Of a stretch of 64,000 bases of DNA, positions 32,179 through 44,309 are shown one piece after another (position 1 is the stretch's first letter; every line of letters begins with the position of its first letter). Under the pieces are notes generated by a model, which did no database searches, had not been told where the DNA came from, and saw only the letters and a program-made list of their open reading frames with translations. Origin of the DNA: Mastigamoeba balamuthi (taxonomy: Eukaryota; Evosea; Mastigamoebida; Mastigamoebidae); the NCBI GenBank assembly GCA_902651635.1, contig CACRSC010000044.1, positions 104,556 to 168,555 of the forward strand. The letters run 5' to 3'. Position numbers and translations under genes: made by a program.

Positions 32179-32363
32179 CAGCTCCTCAGTGCGCCTGAGT
32201 GGCCCGAGGTGGCCGTGAATGCAGAAACGACTGACCGAAAATTGAATTGAACAGCAGACAACCGTTGCCAGTCAACGGCGTGGGCACCCAGTGGCATTGC
32301 AGCTGCGCTCAGGTGTAGTTGATGTTATGACGTATTATGCTCCTCTGTGTCCATGTAGGAGGG

Positions 32364-35143
32364 TCACAGGATGGTCTGCGGGGGATAGCGGGGGCCGTAG
32401 ACGCGGTCCAGGAGGCCCTCGGTGCCCATGTGGCTCTCGAGGCTCTGAATGCACTTGGACGAGCGCATGCGCGAGATGATGTACTTGTAAGCGAAGTCTG
32501 TGTACTCGATCGAGTAGTGCCCGCAGTCGAAGTAGATCGGTATGTCGTAGACGTGCGCGTGGCACTTGCCGCCCCAGCACACGAGGTCGTTGAAGCTCAC
32601 CATCTCGACCTTGTCCCTGAGCTCGGGGCGCTCTGCGAGCAGGCTGCGCAGCCACCCGATCTCCCTGCTCGGCAGGACCTCTGCGGGGTCCGAGGCGCAC
32701 TGCGAGGCGTCCTTGGTCTTGAGGCACTCGAGCGGCGACCTCGCCAGGTCGTCGTCGAGGTTTGAGGTGAGCACCCACATGGGGTTGTCGACGAGCACGA
32801 CCGTGCAGTTCGACTGCTCGATCCACACCCTCGTGTAACGCTTGAAGTCGTCCTCCCAGCTCGCATCGCCCTTCATCGACGGCGGGATGTGTTGCTGGAT
32901 CGCTCTCGGTGTGAGGCTCTCTGCTGGCGTTGGTGGGCTGCAGAGAGCAGGCCAGTGCAGTGCGTACCCTCCACGAGAGGAACGAGATGCGGGTCGAGAA
33001 GCCAGACCAGAAGTCCGGGGGGTTCCACATGACCTCGAAGTCGCGCTTGTTGTAGTGCGGGATGCCCCCGACGTACATCGACGCCCCGAGCTTCTCGCCG
33101 TACTTGTACAGCATCTTCCAGAACTGCATCATGTGCGAGTCGCCGTTGAACGTCCACACGGTGCTGTTGGAGAGCACGTGCAGGCGCTGCCGCGGGACCA
33201 CGGGGACGTCGGGCCCCTCCCCGATGAGGTTCTTCCAGAAGGGGTCCGAGTTGAACGCCAGCGTGACGAACGCCTTCTTGCGCAGTGTCTCGGCCGAGTA
33301 TGGGTTGCCGTCGGTGGTCCACGGGATGCGCATAACATCCGACGAGTTGGTTCCGCCGGGGGCGCCGTCCGACCGGCTGCGAAGAAATTGAGAGCGCACC
33401 CAAAAGGCTGGCGCTGTATGGCAGGAACTCACATGCCATCAGGGAGAGGTGCAGGAGCAGGAGCAGGAGACAACTGGCGTGCTGCAGTAGATGCCAAGAA
33501 AGCAGGAAGGGCCATCCCGATAACGAGGAGGCCCAAGGACACCCACCAACGCAGCTTCCTCTTCTGCAGCGGCATCTGCACGGGGGCATTGCGAGCACCC
33601 CCCAGTCAGCGAGACGCACAGCAGGGCTCCTGGGCGGACCTCTACAAGCCAGTAGCTCGTACAGGAGAAGGTTACTGTGAAAATGAGAGCTGCGAGCCAG
33701 ACGGGCTTCTGGGACATGGAGATGCCCATGTAGTGGGCGCAGAGGAGGATAGCGGGCCAGTGGTAGAGGTAGACCGAATACGACAGGTCGCCCACCTGCT
33801 TCAGCACTGGCGCTCGGTACTCCATCTTGCATGAGATCAGGAACGCCGTCACCGCGCACACGGGCAGCGTCAGCACGTTCGGGTACGACCCGCTGCACAG
33901 AGAGTGTGGTCACTCAGTGCCCGCGACTGTTTTGCGGAACGGACCTCGGGACGAGAACGCAGGCCACGACGAGGGCAGCCCACCCCACCGCATACAGCAA
34001 CACCAGCAGAGCTCTCCGGGGGCAGTGTGCCCGCGCGAAGGCCGCAGGGGTAGAGGCGTGGCGCTCGTAGTACGCGACGAGAGCACCCAGCCCGAACTCC
34101 CAGTACCTACTCGCCACAAAGTAGAACCGCCACTTGCCCGTCTGCACGAACATCGAGCAGAACGACGCCAGCGACGTCGCCGCCATGAATGGGCCCACGG
34201 CCCTGCCGTACGCCTCGGCCCCGAGCACGAGGCGCAGGGCGGCAAGCAGCAGCGGGACGGCGACGTAGAGCTGCTCCTCGACGGCCAGCGACCAGAAGTG
34301 CAGGACAATGCTGGGCTCAGCATCGTCAAAGTAGCCGCCCTGCTTGGCCAGCTGGTTGAGGTTGGCGCCCTGCAGCGCGGCCCAGCGGATGTCGTCGTAT
34401 TGGGCCCTGCAGCCCGCATGGGCCGAGCAATAGGAGCTCTTCCAGAGGACGCAGAGCAGCACCAGCAGCATCACAGCGCTCGGGGGGTTCAGCCGCTTGG
34501 CCCTCCGCGCGTAGAACTCCACCAGAGAGTACTTCTTGCCCTCCAGCCCGTGCGCCTGGTTCCCCAAGGTCATTGATATGCTGGGGGCAAGTGTTGTCAT
34601 GGTATTGAGAGTTCACAACAATTGGAGCTGCTTTATTCACCAAACAAACACGGTGACAAACACAACAAATCGAAACAAAGGGAACAGAGACGGAGACACT
34701 GGCGGCACACGCGCATCAGGACAATTGAACGAGAAAGGACACTGTGGGCAGACAAGGCAGTGGGGGCGAGAGCAAGCGGGGTTATCCCCGCTGCTGCCGA
34801 CGTCAAGAACGAAAAAGGAACGCACGACAGAGCCGAAGACGAGATATCCGCTGATGACGAAGAACACGTCGACGCCCACGAAGCCGCCGCGCATCCAGCC
34901 GAATCCCAGGTGGAAGCAGAGGACCGCTGTTACCGCGAGGGCCCGCAGCACCTGTATGTCCACGCGACGGGGCGCAGCGCAGTCCTGCGGGGCCCTGCGG
35001 GGCACGGGGGGGTCGCCGGTGACGTCGACGAGCACCGGCTGGCCGTCGGGGCACGCGGCAGCGTCGGTGGAGTTGGGGGCAAAAGCGGCGCCTTTGCTCC
35101 GGGGCAGCAAGCGGTGCAGCATGCGGTTCAGGCGGTTCAGCAC
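32364..35143 (-). CDS. Acyltransferase-3 / SGNH hydrolase fusion (OafA-like O-acyltransferase)
   Basis: Integral-membrane O-acyltransferase with a C-terminal SGNH esterase-like domain, a layout used to acetylate sugars of surface glycans. Exon 1 (35143 to about 34840) has RRVDIQVLRALAVTAVLCFH and GGFVGVDVFFVISGYL, the family hallmark with its catalytic His. A roughly 250-nt intron follows. Exon 2 (about 34580-33914) has YSLVEFYARRAKRLNPPS and HFWSLAVEEQLY. Exon 3 has LSYSVYLYHWPAILL. A further transmembrane exon (WWVSLGLLVIGMALPAFLAS) ends at about 33430. The SGNH part follows, with block I TFNGDSHMMQFWKML and the C-terminal DCGHYSIEYTDFAYK, in exons around 33380-32960 and 32876-32364. Key residues are kept. 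Confidence 0.85.
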
Positions 35144-35578
35144 AACACCCCTGTGTGGATTTTCTCAGTATTTACCGTCAGGAAGGAAATCTGAGGAATC
35201 TTGACCCAGAAAAAAGCACCCACACGAATCGACAGATCTGTGGAGAGACGGTCACTTCCCGAATGCGTGCTGCTACACTTGCGGTCATTATCAAACGCGT
35301 ACATCTTCTGAAATTCGGGAAGACCCGAACTACGAAGAGACCTCGAATTCCGGATCAAACACATCATTGTGGCAGCGGTGTCTGTCAAATGGGAATATTA
35401 TCCTTCGGGGATGTGCCTACGACGACAATCCCTCCTCAGTACCAGAGGACAACAACCTGCGCGGGAGCCCTTTTTGGTAATCCTCATCTTCTCATCACAT
35501 CGACAGTGGAAGCACAATAATGGACAGTTTGTTTGTGGTTACAACATCCCTGAACGTCAACAATGCACAGACGGTGCA
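35144..35578. other. Intergenic
   Basis: Between the start of the acyltransferase gene and the 3' end of the GDE gene. Nothing recognised. Confidence 0.4.
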
Positions 35579-36876
35579 TTACAGCAGCTGCAGCTCGGAC
35601 TCTGCAACGCCAGGGAGGCCCGTTGTAGCATAAGCCCCATGCTTCCTCCACGCGGCCCTGAGCTGCAGCGCTGCCGCTGCCAGGCACAGCAGCTCGGCCG
35701 AGACCCACAGCAGCCTGTAGGCTCCACGGCCGATGACCCACACCGGAGTGGCCATCCTGGCCATCGCCGCCGGGTTGGTCGTCGTGACAGAGTTCACGCC
35801 CAGCATCCACATCTGTGCGAACAGCCACTCGCTGTCGACGACGTACACGTTGACCCACAGCCGCGTGGCCTTGGCCCTCCGCAGCTCCGCCCCGCTGACG
35901 TCGTGCTTCACGTTCAGCACGTCGCACGGGCGGCCCAGTGCGCCGCCCCACTCGTTGTGCCGCACGGGACACGCCCGCCGGAATCCAGCCCGGCGGGCCC
36001 TGTCGGCCATGCCGTCGTCGAGCCACCAGACCAGCGACCTGCTGCGTGCGTCTGTCGACTCGAGCGTCACGTTGAAGACGATGTCCAGCCAGTCGCCCCG
36101 GTGCTCGTTCAGGGGCTCCCGCAGGTCCCAGATGGCCAGCAGCTGCTGCTCCTGNNNNNNNNNNNNNNNNNNNNNNNNNNNNNNNNNNNNNNNNNNNNNN
36201 NNNNNNNNNNNNNNNNNNNNNNNNNNNNNNNNNNNNNNNNNNNNNNNNNNNNNNNNNNNNNNNNNNNNNNNNNNNNNNNNNNNNNNNNNNNNNNNNNNNN
36301 NNNNNNNNNNNNNNNNNNNNNNNNNNNNNNNNNNNNNNNNNNNNNNNNNNNNNNNNNNNNNNNNNNNNNNNNNNNNNNNNNNNNNNNNNNNNNNNNNNNN
36401 NNNNNNNNNNNNNNNNNNNNNNNNNNNNNNNNNNNNNNNNNNNNNNNNNNNNNNNNNNNNNNNNNNNNNNNNNNNNNNNNNNNNNNNNNNNNNNNNNNNN
36501 NNNNNNNNNNNNNNNNNNNNNNNNNNNNNNNNNNNNNNNNNNNNNNNNNNNNNNNNNNNNNNNNNNNNNNNNNNNNNNNNNNNNNNNNNNNNNNNNNNNN
36601 NNNNNNNNNNNNNNNNNNNNNNNNNNNNNNNNNNNNNNNNNNNNNNNNNNNNNNNNNNNNNNNNNNNNNNNNNNNNNNNNNNNNNNNNNNNNNNNNNNNN
36701 NNNNNNNNNNNNNNNNNNNNNNNNNNNNNNCCCGTCCACATGAGAGCCGCCAGCAGCGCAGCGACGGCACTCGACGCCAGCAGAGCCACAGACGCCGCAC
36801 GGCCCGCTGCAGAGACCAGGAGCCTCGCTCGCTGCGAGCGCAGAGCAGTATACGACGTGAAGGCGAGGCGGTGCAT
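35579..36876 (-). CDS. GDE-type glycerophosphodiester phosphodiesterase (interrupted by assembly gap)
   Basis: The N-terminus (36876 leftwards) is a membrane segment (AASVALLASSAVAALLAALMW). A 576-N gap then hides the middle, which would contain the catalytic HE motifs. The visible C-terminal part carries LVWWLDDGMADRARRAGF and the family signature WVNVYVVDSEWLFAQMWMLG and VNSVTTTNPAAM, close to animal GDPD5/GDE2 (VNLYvvn.pWLFS...GV.SVTTdN). A transmembrane helix (LLWVSAELLCLAAAALQL) and a short tail follow. It probably hydrolyses glycerophosphodiesters or trims GPI-type lipids at a membrane. Call based on the C-terminal third only. Confidence 0.7.
36155..36730. other. Assembly gap (576 N)
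   Basis: Run of undetermined bases inside the GDE gene. True length unknown. Confidence 0.99.
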
Positions 36877-37287
36877 TCGCGAGTCAGACCGGGAAAAAGG
36901 AAAAAAGACCCGCTTCCTGTTTCAAGTTTGAAATGGCGAAACAGACGAATATCTTGTACACAGAATTCAACGTCCATGGCAGAAATCTCCCTCTGGGGGC
37001 GGCGCGGCGCGGGGGCTGGGGCAGAGAACCTTGCCGCGTTTCACCGATTTTTCGCTCGGGATTTGGGAGAGCCGGTCGGGCGAAACACGACCGAACACGC
37101 TTTAGAGGAATGAAATCATGGTTGTTGACACGGAGGTCTGTTCGTTGTGGTCCAGGTCTGTGTTTGACATAGCAATGTCACGATCGCTCACAGGCTGGCG
37201 GCTTCTGGTGGTTACAAACAACTCGATTTCGATTCCCTTTGCATAAAAATAAAGGCACCGCAGCAGGAGGCGCACACCCCCGGCTGC
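36877..37287. other. Intergenic
   Basis: Upstream region of the GDE gene and downstream region of the RPEL gene. No coding sense seen. Confidence 0.4.
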
Positions 37288-38483
37288 CTACTTGCCCTTG
37301 GCGAGGCCCGGAGGCTTGCGGCCCGGCGGGGGCGGCTGCCACCCCTTGGCAGGGCTCGGCATCGCCACCTTGTCGCCCCTCTTGGGCTGCGGGGGCTGCG
37401 GGACGTCCTGCTCGTGCAGTATGTTGCGCTCGACGAGCTCCTCGGGCTTGGACCTCTTGTGCAGCAGCGTGTTGAGGAGCTTCCTCAGCAGGCCCATCTT
37501 CTTGTTGCTCTCGGACCTCGAGTGCTTGGTCTCGTGGGCCTCCTTGGGCTCCCTGGGGGCCCTGCTGTGCGCTGGGGCCGGCGGTGCGTCCGCGGGGTCC
37601 CTCTTGGCCGGCGGCCCCACTTTCTTGAGGTTCGCGAGCGCCGAGCCCATGTCGGCGCACGCGATCGGGTTCGCGGGGTCCCGGAGCCTGGGCCTCGGCC
37701 TCTCGACCACCTCGCCCGCGTCGTTCAGCACGACGGGCCTCTGCAGAGACGGCACAGTCAAATGACATCAAGAACTCAGCTGTTTCAGATAATCAAATTG
37801 GGCGGAGAACGGGGAATTCGCACGTCGGGCACCGACTGCTCGCAGGACTTGACCTTGAGGTGGTGGCCCCTCGACGGGGGCTTCCTCTTCCTGGGCCCGT
37901 GCGCCCTCGAGGCGGCGACGTGCTCCTGAGCGGGGGCGGGGGGCGCGATACGCCTGTCAGAACAAACTGCACGATCCGAACAAATTAAAAGTAGAAATGT
38001 AGAAATGCACGTTTCCCACGAGAATGTGGTCCGACGACGGCAGCTCGGCGAGGTCCACGCCCTCCTCCGCCTCCTCCGGCACCCCCTCGTCCGCGCAGTC
38101 GACGGCTGCAGGGCGCTGCGTGAGCGCTGAATTCCAACGGCCGTTGCGGGTGCACCTTGTTCGTAAACTTCAGTTGAGCTGTCGAGGTGCCACGCCTGCG
38201 GCTCCCGCGGCGGCACAGGCGGGGCCATGCGGCCCGGCGCGGACCCCACGGTCATCTTGGGGGCGACGTCCGAGAAGGTCCTGCCCACGTGCAGCGTCGG
38301 CTGCTGGTAGAGCGAGCCCGCCCTGCGGCTCGCGGGAACCCACTGCGTCTGCGGCCTGCAGGCATTCCGCGGGGGCACCGCGGCCGCGCGCGAGGGCTCG
38401 CAGAGCGCGTACCCCGCGCACTCGGGCGACGCGGGACCCTCCTCGGGGCGCAGCGGCGGAGGCGGTATGTCGATTTCCGCCAT
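37288..38483 (-). CDS. RPEL-motif, proline-rich actin-binding protein
   Basis: The start Met opens MAEIDIPPPPLRPEEG. Exon 1 (38483 to about 38165) is Pro-rich with PPVPPREPQAW. A short acidic exon (about 38130-38040; EGVPEEAEEGVDLAELPSS) and a basic exon (about 37955-37845; HGPRKRKPPSRGHHLKVK) follow. The last exon (about 37745-37288) starts RPVVLNDAGEVVERPRPRL and contains KRSKPEELVERNILHE at about 50 residues from the end, a match to the RPEL consensus (RPxxxELxxRxIL) that binds G-actin in Phactr and MRTF proteins. Only one RPEL unit is visible, whereas Phactr proteins usually have several; no C-terminal PP1-binding RVxF-type end was found. The role is probably actin-linked scaffolding. Confidence 0.65.
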
Positions 38484-39624
38484 CGCTGGGGAAACTTTAG
38501 AGGAGTGATCAGCAGTGAACGTGGCGGTTTGCCCGCCCTGTGCACCAAATGTGCACCTCGAAAAATCACCCGTTTGCATTTCTTCCCAGGACGAGCAAAG
38601 AAATCTGCAAGAAGTGGTGTTACGATACTGTCATGTGCGCCGATGCAGCGCCCCATGCCAGACTGCTCCGCAGCGAGGTCGAGCTTCGGTAGCAACCAGC
38701 CCTTTTCCATCATGCAAGCTACGTCACGATGGCAAGTGCGCACCATAATCGGCGTTGATTGACGGTTATTCTCTACTGTCGGCGGTTGGTGCTTGTTAAC
38801 CCAGCACGGACAGCACGGAAGGGCCGTCTTGAAATTGGTACTCCAGCCAGTCCAGTACGCTTGTATCCTCACCCCTGTAAGAGTACCATTGTATTCCGTC
38901 CAACAGCTCCTCTTAGCAAAGATCTTCCGGATTCCCACGCCAAAATTCAATGCGAATGCGATCTGTGAGACTGAAGGCTGGATGAACCCGAGTTACACAC
39001 GTTGTTACGGGCGATGCCCGCCAGGAATAAGGTTCGAGTTTCGATGTGTCTGGGATCTACGAGAAAGAAGGAGCTGAGGCTTACGAAACGAAGTGCATAA
39101 GAAAGAAGTGAATAGGGCAAGGTGAGGCTCCGCGAAGTCGTTCGACGTCCACGATCAATTGTCTCATGAGAATATCCGCAGCATTAGTGACTCGAGGCGG
39201 CAGGATTGCCTGTCGGTGACGCGGTTCTGCTCTCCTGAAAGGTGTATAGTATCAGCGATGGACCTAAAGCTGTCCGTCCTAATTTTTTCGTCACTCCAAG
39301 TGTAACATGTCGATTATGACCTCGGACCCATTCTCTTCAGGATATTTCGTAAGGTTTTTTTTTGCCTGGGAGATGGCAGGCCTTCAACTCTGTAGACGAA
39401 AAACCTACAGTTGCAGTCGACATTTGACAACCAAGCAACTTGCTCTCGGCACTGGTTCCGGCATGAAGAGACCGGTGCCAGTGCTCCAGTCAGCACGGAT
39501 ACGAAAAGATATTGCAACGCTCTGATTTCTGGAAGATATGCGAGTGACGTGGACGCCGTTGCATCTTTTTTCCGGTATTGGTCTTTCACAACCAACAAAA
39601 ACCCATCAGAATAACGCAGCGGAG
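38484..39624. other. Intergenic, about 1.1 kb
   Basis: Shared upstream region of the RPEL (-) and actin-bundling (+) genes. AT-richer than the genes. No ORF with family resemblance, RNA or repeat recognised. Confidence 0.5.
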
Positions 39625-41352
39625 ATGTCGCGCATCCCTGAGGAGCACCTCGCCAAGTGGAACGAGATCGAGACTCTGCCCTACGCCCGGCAGGCCAAGT
39701 GGTCCGCCAGCCCTCGCTCCGGTGTCTCTGAGCCCTCGTTTTCCCGTTTTCCCTCACCGCCTCGTTGCGTTCGCGTTGCCCTGCTGCTCCTGCGCTGTGG
39801 ACCTTCTTCCAGGATGCTCAACGGCTTCTGGGAGAAGCTCGAGCCCGAGGCCGAGAACGTCTGGAAGTGCGCCGCCTGCCCAACTCGGGCGCGCCCTCGT
39901 GCCTCGTGCCTCACGAGCCCTGCAGGTGGACGCAGAAGTTTGTGGAGCTCGACCAGGACAAGAAGGCCGAGGGCAACAACCGTACGAGCAGACCGAGCCC
40001 ACCACAGCACCTGCACCAGCACGGGCGACTCACGGCCCACTGCAGTGGATGAGTTCTGGTCGCACAAGTTCCTGGAGAGCCTGGGGCAGACGATGACGGT
40101 CGTCCAGATGCGCGAGAGCTTCCGCTCCATCGACGCCGACTTCAACAAGCGCATGAGCATCATCGTCAGCGCAGCCCCCCATTCCTGCTCCCTTCTGACG
40201 CCCTCCCCTCCCCCCGCTCCCCCTGCAGGAGTACCTGATGTTCCGGTACAGCATCAAGCCCGTCGACGTGGTCGCTGCGCCCCAGGGCGACCCCGTGCAG
40301 ATCGCCAAGGCGCAGGCCAAGGTCGAGGAGGCCCAGGCCGCCGTCGAGGACATGAACCGCAAGCTCGACGAGTCGACGGCCGCTGCTGCTGCGGCGACGG
40401 CCGCGCTCGAGGAGGCCCGCGCCTCTGCCGACGAGGCGGCCCAGCGCGCGGCGGCGGCGGCCAGCGCGGCGGAGCGTGCGGCGCAGGACCTCCGCGAGGC
40501 GCAGAGGACCGCGTCGGAGTCGCGCGACGCGCAGCAGCGCGCGGACACGAGCGCCAGCGAGTCGGCGAGGGCCGCGGAGGAGGCGAGGAACTCGGCCGAG
40601 GAGGCGAGGAAGGCGGCCGAGGCGGTGTTCGAGGCCGAGCAGGAGAGCAAGAGGGCGCTGGACGAGCTGAGGGCGCAGGAGAAGACCTACGAGGACAGGA
40701 AGGCCGAGCTCACGCGCACCAAGGAGGACCAGGCCATCGGCGTCGTCAAGCGCAACAAGGCCGCCAACGAGCTCGACCAGCTGCTCGCCGAGGACCCTCT
40801 GCCGCTGCGCAAGGCCAAGATCAACCAGGCGCGCTGCTCCCTCCGCGCCAAATAGTCAATTGATTCGGCTCCGCTGACAAACTCAAAAAACTCCAGGCCG
40901 CGGCAGTGAAGAAGTGCGAGAGGGCCAGCGCGGCGGCTGCGGACGCCAAGGCCAAGGCGGACCAGCGCGCGGAGGCCGCCGAGGCCGCGGCTGCCAAGGC
41001 GCGCGCCGAGGCGGACGAGGCAGCGCGCGTGGCGACGATCGCGGAGGAGGCGGCGGCAGCAGCGGCCGAGTCCAAGGCGCGCGCAGACGAGGCGGCACAG
41101 GCGGCCAAGGAGGCTGCGGACAGGGCGGCTGCGGACGCTGCGGCTGCTGAGGCCGCCAAGGAGCGCGCAGAGGAGGCCAAGAGGGCGATGGAGGACGCGG
41201 TGAAGGAGGCGGAGAACAAGCTGCAGGAGGCGCTGGACTACCTCGAGTGGGCCAAGAAGAACGGCGTCCCCAAGGGCGATGTCTGGTGGATGGAGCGCGA
41301 GATCGCCGAGAAGAAGAAGTACCTGCCCTCGGCCAGGAAGCAGGCCAAGTAG
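39625..41352 (+). CDS. ABP34-type calcium-regulated actin-bundling protein
   Basis: Starts MSRIPEEHLAKWNEIE. Small exons give MLNGFWEKLEPEAENVW, WTQKFVELDQDKKAEGN and EFWSHKFLESLGQTMTVVQM. An EF-hand loop (DADFNKRMSIIE, canonical ligands at 1, 3, 5, 9 and 12) is split by an intron just before EYLMFRYSIKP. The rest is a long Ala/Glu-rich coiled coil (40268-41220), broken by one intron near 40831-40898 after PLPLRKAKINQ. It ends EALDYLEWAKKNGVP and WWMEREIAEKKKYLPSARK, which resembles the C-terminus of Dictyostelium 34-kDa actin-bundling protein as I recall it. Ca2+ would inhibit bundling in that family. The coiled coil is unusually Ala-rich, partly from GC pressure. Confidence 0.65.
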
Positions 41353-41573
41353 ACAGTGATCGTGGGGCTCTGGCTATCGTTTCCCATGGCCACTCCGATG
41401 CTAGTGTGACTCTCAATTCAACAAATGGATATCGGTCCAGCCCAATGTTCATGTTTTGCATCATGCCACTGCCCCGTTCAGTTTCCAAAACAATCCTCCG
41501 ACCCCGAGTTTGTTTAACGTAAAAGCCGTTATTCTCAGGCCCGGTGATCGGAATCGCTTGATTGACCTCATGA

Positions 41574-43875
41574 TCAATGCGACTTCGGCTTCTTCTGCAG
41601 CGGGGCCTGTTCTCCATTGCCCGGGGGCACTCTTTTGGCCACTGTAGGGATCTGGCCGGCTCTTATCATTTGCGCCTCTCTTTCCTTCTGTTTCTGGGCA
41701 GCCTTCCTCGCCTCCTGCACACGGAGTTCCTCGACCTTCACGCTGTTGAGCAGCTGGGACTCACTGGTGGCATCGAGGGGGATGGCCAGCGCTGTTTGTC
41801 TTGGGCGGTTCTCGCGCTGCGGGAAGAAGCTATCAAAGGTTTCCCATTCCTCCTTGGACCCCTTGCCTCTGAACGAGTCGAACATCTCCGGGGGCACAAC
41901 CCAGGCGAGATCTGCTGGAACGCTCCTTCCGAGGGCCTTCTCGACCATAAGGATGCACCGCGCAACGGCACTCCCATTGAACGTGTGCCTGGGGTTGATC
42001 GTGTCCTGCAAAAGCACGAGGGTCCGTTTGTTTCCGATGCTCAGGATGGCGAACGCATCGATCCCAGGGAAGTTGTTTGCCACAGGTGCATACAACACGC
42101 CTTCACGTGGGGGGTTTTCCTTGCTGATTTCGGGTAGAGTTACAAGCGGGTAGTTCTCCAGCTTGGGTATCTCGATGAGAGAGATCAACTGCTGCGTCTT
42201 GTTCTTGCTTAGTTGGTCGAGGATCCTGTATGCAAAGCCTCCGCCAGCCAAGATTTTGCTGTGGGCCAGAAGCTCGAACAAATGCCCACGCAGAACTGAG
42301 AGGATCTGACTCTTTGCCTTCAGGATGAAGGTGCTCACAGACGTTGTGGCCTCTTGACCGATGCTCTCGGATGTTGCCTTGAAGACAAAATCCGAGGCAA
42401 ATGACAGCCCCTCTAGATTGAACGTCTTTGGAGATGAAACGAGGTGAACAATGCCGTGTGGGACATCGGCGAAGTATTCGATATGATTCAGCATCTTGAG
42501 CAGATCCGTCGAGGCGTTGTCCACTGCGAGTTTGGTCGACTGAATCATGTCGAGAACCTGAGAAATGTGAATAGTGGAAGGGTCAGTTGAATACCTTGGA
42601 GTCAACAGCAAAGGCCGCCCGGGGTATGTTCCCAAAGAGTTCTACACGGGTTGCAGGCAGAGGGCCTCCCCAGAGATCTGTTGAACCATCAGGGAATCCC
42701 CTGCTGACGCTGGCAAAGAGCTTTCCACGGCATTCCTCAAGCTCCTCGTACGACCACAGAGGCATGAACACCTTCTTCGGCATCTCACTGAGCTTGTTCC
42801 ACTCCTTCCAGATGGAAATTCGTGGAGATGTCACCAGCACAGTGGTCGTCTTCAGCAGTAGCTTCGGCGTGACCCTGTTCAAAGCGTAAGCTGGAGGGAG
42901 TAGGTCTGACAGCTTCACACCCATCGACGAGGTACCAGCACTCGCATTCACTCGACAAACTCTCAGCGACCTCCTTGATCTGGGCAGAGTCACATTCCAC
43001 AGTGATCGGGTGGCCGTCCTCGAACGAGTACAAAGAAAACTGGCCCGAGTCCCTGAGCATTTTGTTCTCGTAGATTACCGGCTGCATGATTCACACTGAG
43101 ATATCTCGCACGGAGAAAATCAGTTCCTGTTACCTGCTTGACGACACCGCCGAGCCACCACAGAAGGTAGAACGCAAAGAACGACTTGCCGATGCCAGGC
43201 GTCCCGAGCACTGTGACGTGCGGGCGGATGCCCGAGTCCGAGGCGCTCTCAACCGCGGTGTTGTGAAGCTGGACGATCACTGTGGCCAGCTTGGGGTAGC
43301 ACGGCCGTATGAATAGCGCAGAGGCCTGGGAATCCGGGAATTCAGTCCCCTCCGCGAGACGAACTACCCTGTCCCCCACAGCAGTTGCCTCGTGGAGTCT
43401 CGCCCAGAAGGATGCCTCCTTTCCTACTGCTGATGTAGGAATTAGAATCGCAGAGTCATGCCGGAGCACCTCGGTGCTGCAGGGCGCCCATGGGCTGGGG
43501 TACCAGGGGCATTGCGCCCTCCACGGTGCGGATCTCGAGGATGGGCTCGGGAAGCCTGCTGAGTTCTTCGAAAAAGTCCGGGTGCAGCGTGCGCATCTGG
43601 TGGAGCACCCGCGGGTGCGCTGATGGGTCCATCGAGTAGGACTCGTAGATCCCCTTGCTGAGGCCCTCGGGCAGGACAAGATAGAGGTGGCAGTCGCGGT
43701 AGGGAATTCCACAGAACTTCTGCGCTGTCCTGACGAGGCCCAGAACAGAGCAGTTCTCCTGCACCACAATTGTGGTCGGCATCCAGGCGCCATACTTCAC
43801 CCACACCTCGCGCTTCTGCAGAAGAGGGGACATGAGCTCCCCGCCCTCAAGAACAAATTTCCAACGCACAGACAT
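41574..43875 (-). CDS. Crinkler-RHS-type P-loop NTPase protein
   Basis: Five exons keep frame: 43875-43470, 43426-43134, 43081-42921, 42874-42595, 42557-41574, giving 707 aa. The introns are only 43, 52, 46 and 37 nt. The N-terminal ~130 residues look ubiquitin-like (QKREVWVKYGAWMPTTIVVQ; CHLYLVLPEGLSKGIYESYS), as in Crinkler headers. Then LYLG-type NTPase sequence: HVTVLGTPGIGKSFFAFYLL is a Walker A (GxxGxGKS) typical of Crinkler/RHS NTPases. Later blocks include LLLKTTTVLVTSPRISIWKE, PLWSYEELEECR and GLSFASDFVFKA. The C-terminal part may be the degenerate nuclease-like region, ending Lys-rich (QAPLQKKPKSH). Such proteins occur as host effectors, or as inter-element conflict proteins in many protists. 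It appears intact and differs in base composition and intron size from the GC-rich neighbours. Confidence 0.7.
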
Positions 43876-44309
43876 CGCTCGCGCGGGAATTATTTTTGTG
43901 TCAGTGATTTTTCGGAGGAACTTCAATTGATATCTGGTCAGAATATCTACAGCTGTGAATATTTCTTTTGTGCAGCCTATGTCCTGAGATTATCCGCATA
44001 TCACTGTTCCTTCTTCGTCACGAGCAGCACGAGGGTGCGCCAGGACATCTGCCGAGACGTGTGGGATGAGAGGCCTACTCGAGACCTTTGAAGCATCCTT
44101 CAGACAAATCTGGCCCCTTAGATTCCAGTTCTGCTGCGTATTTTCGCTCTTGATGGCGATTTCAAGTACGTGATCACACGATGTGAAGCAGCACGCAGCA
44201 GAGACTTGGAACAGCATCCTGTCCCCCTCCATCTCATTCATCCTCTCGAATGCGGTTCCGGACGTGCTCTTAGTCGATGATGTGGGCCTCAGATCTCCCA
44301 CGGTATATG
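43876..44309. other. Unassigned AT-richer stretch
   Basis: Contains one minus-strand open frame (44301-43990, about 103 codons, with ERMNEMEGDRMLFQVSAACC) that I cannot assign. It may be a remnant of a Crinkler-like or other gene. Confidence 0.4.

Noticed and set aside
43990-44301. Minus-strand open frame of about 103 codons upstream of the Crinkler-type gene
   Set aside because: No recognisable domain, start context or neighbours; not reported as a gene.
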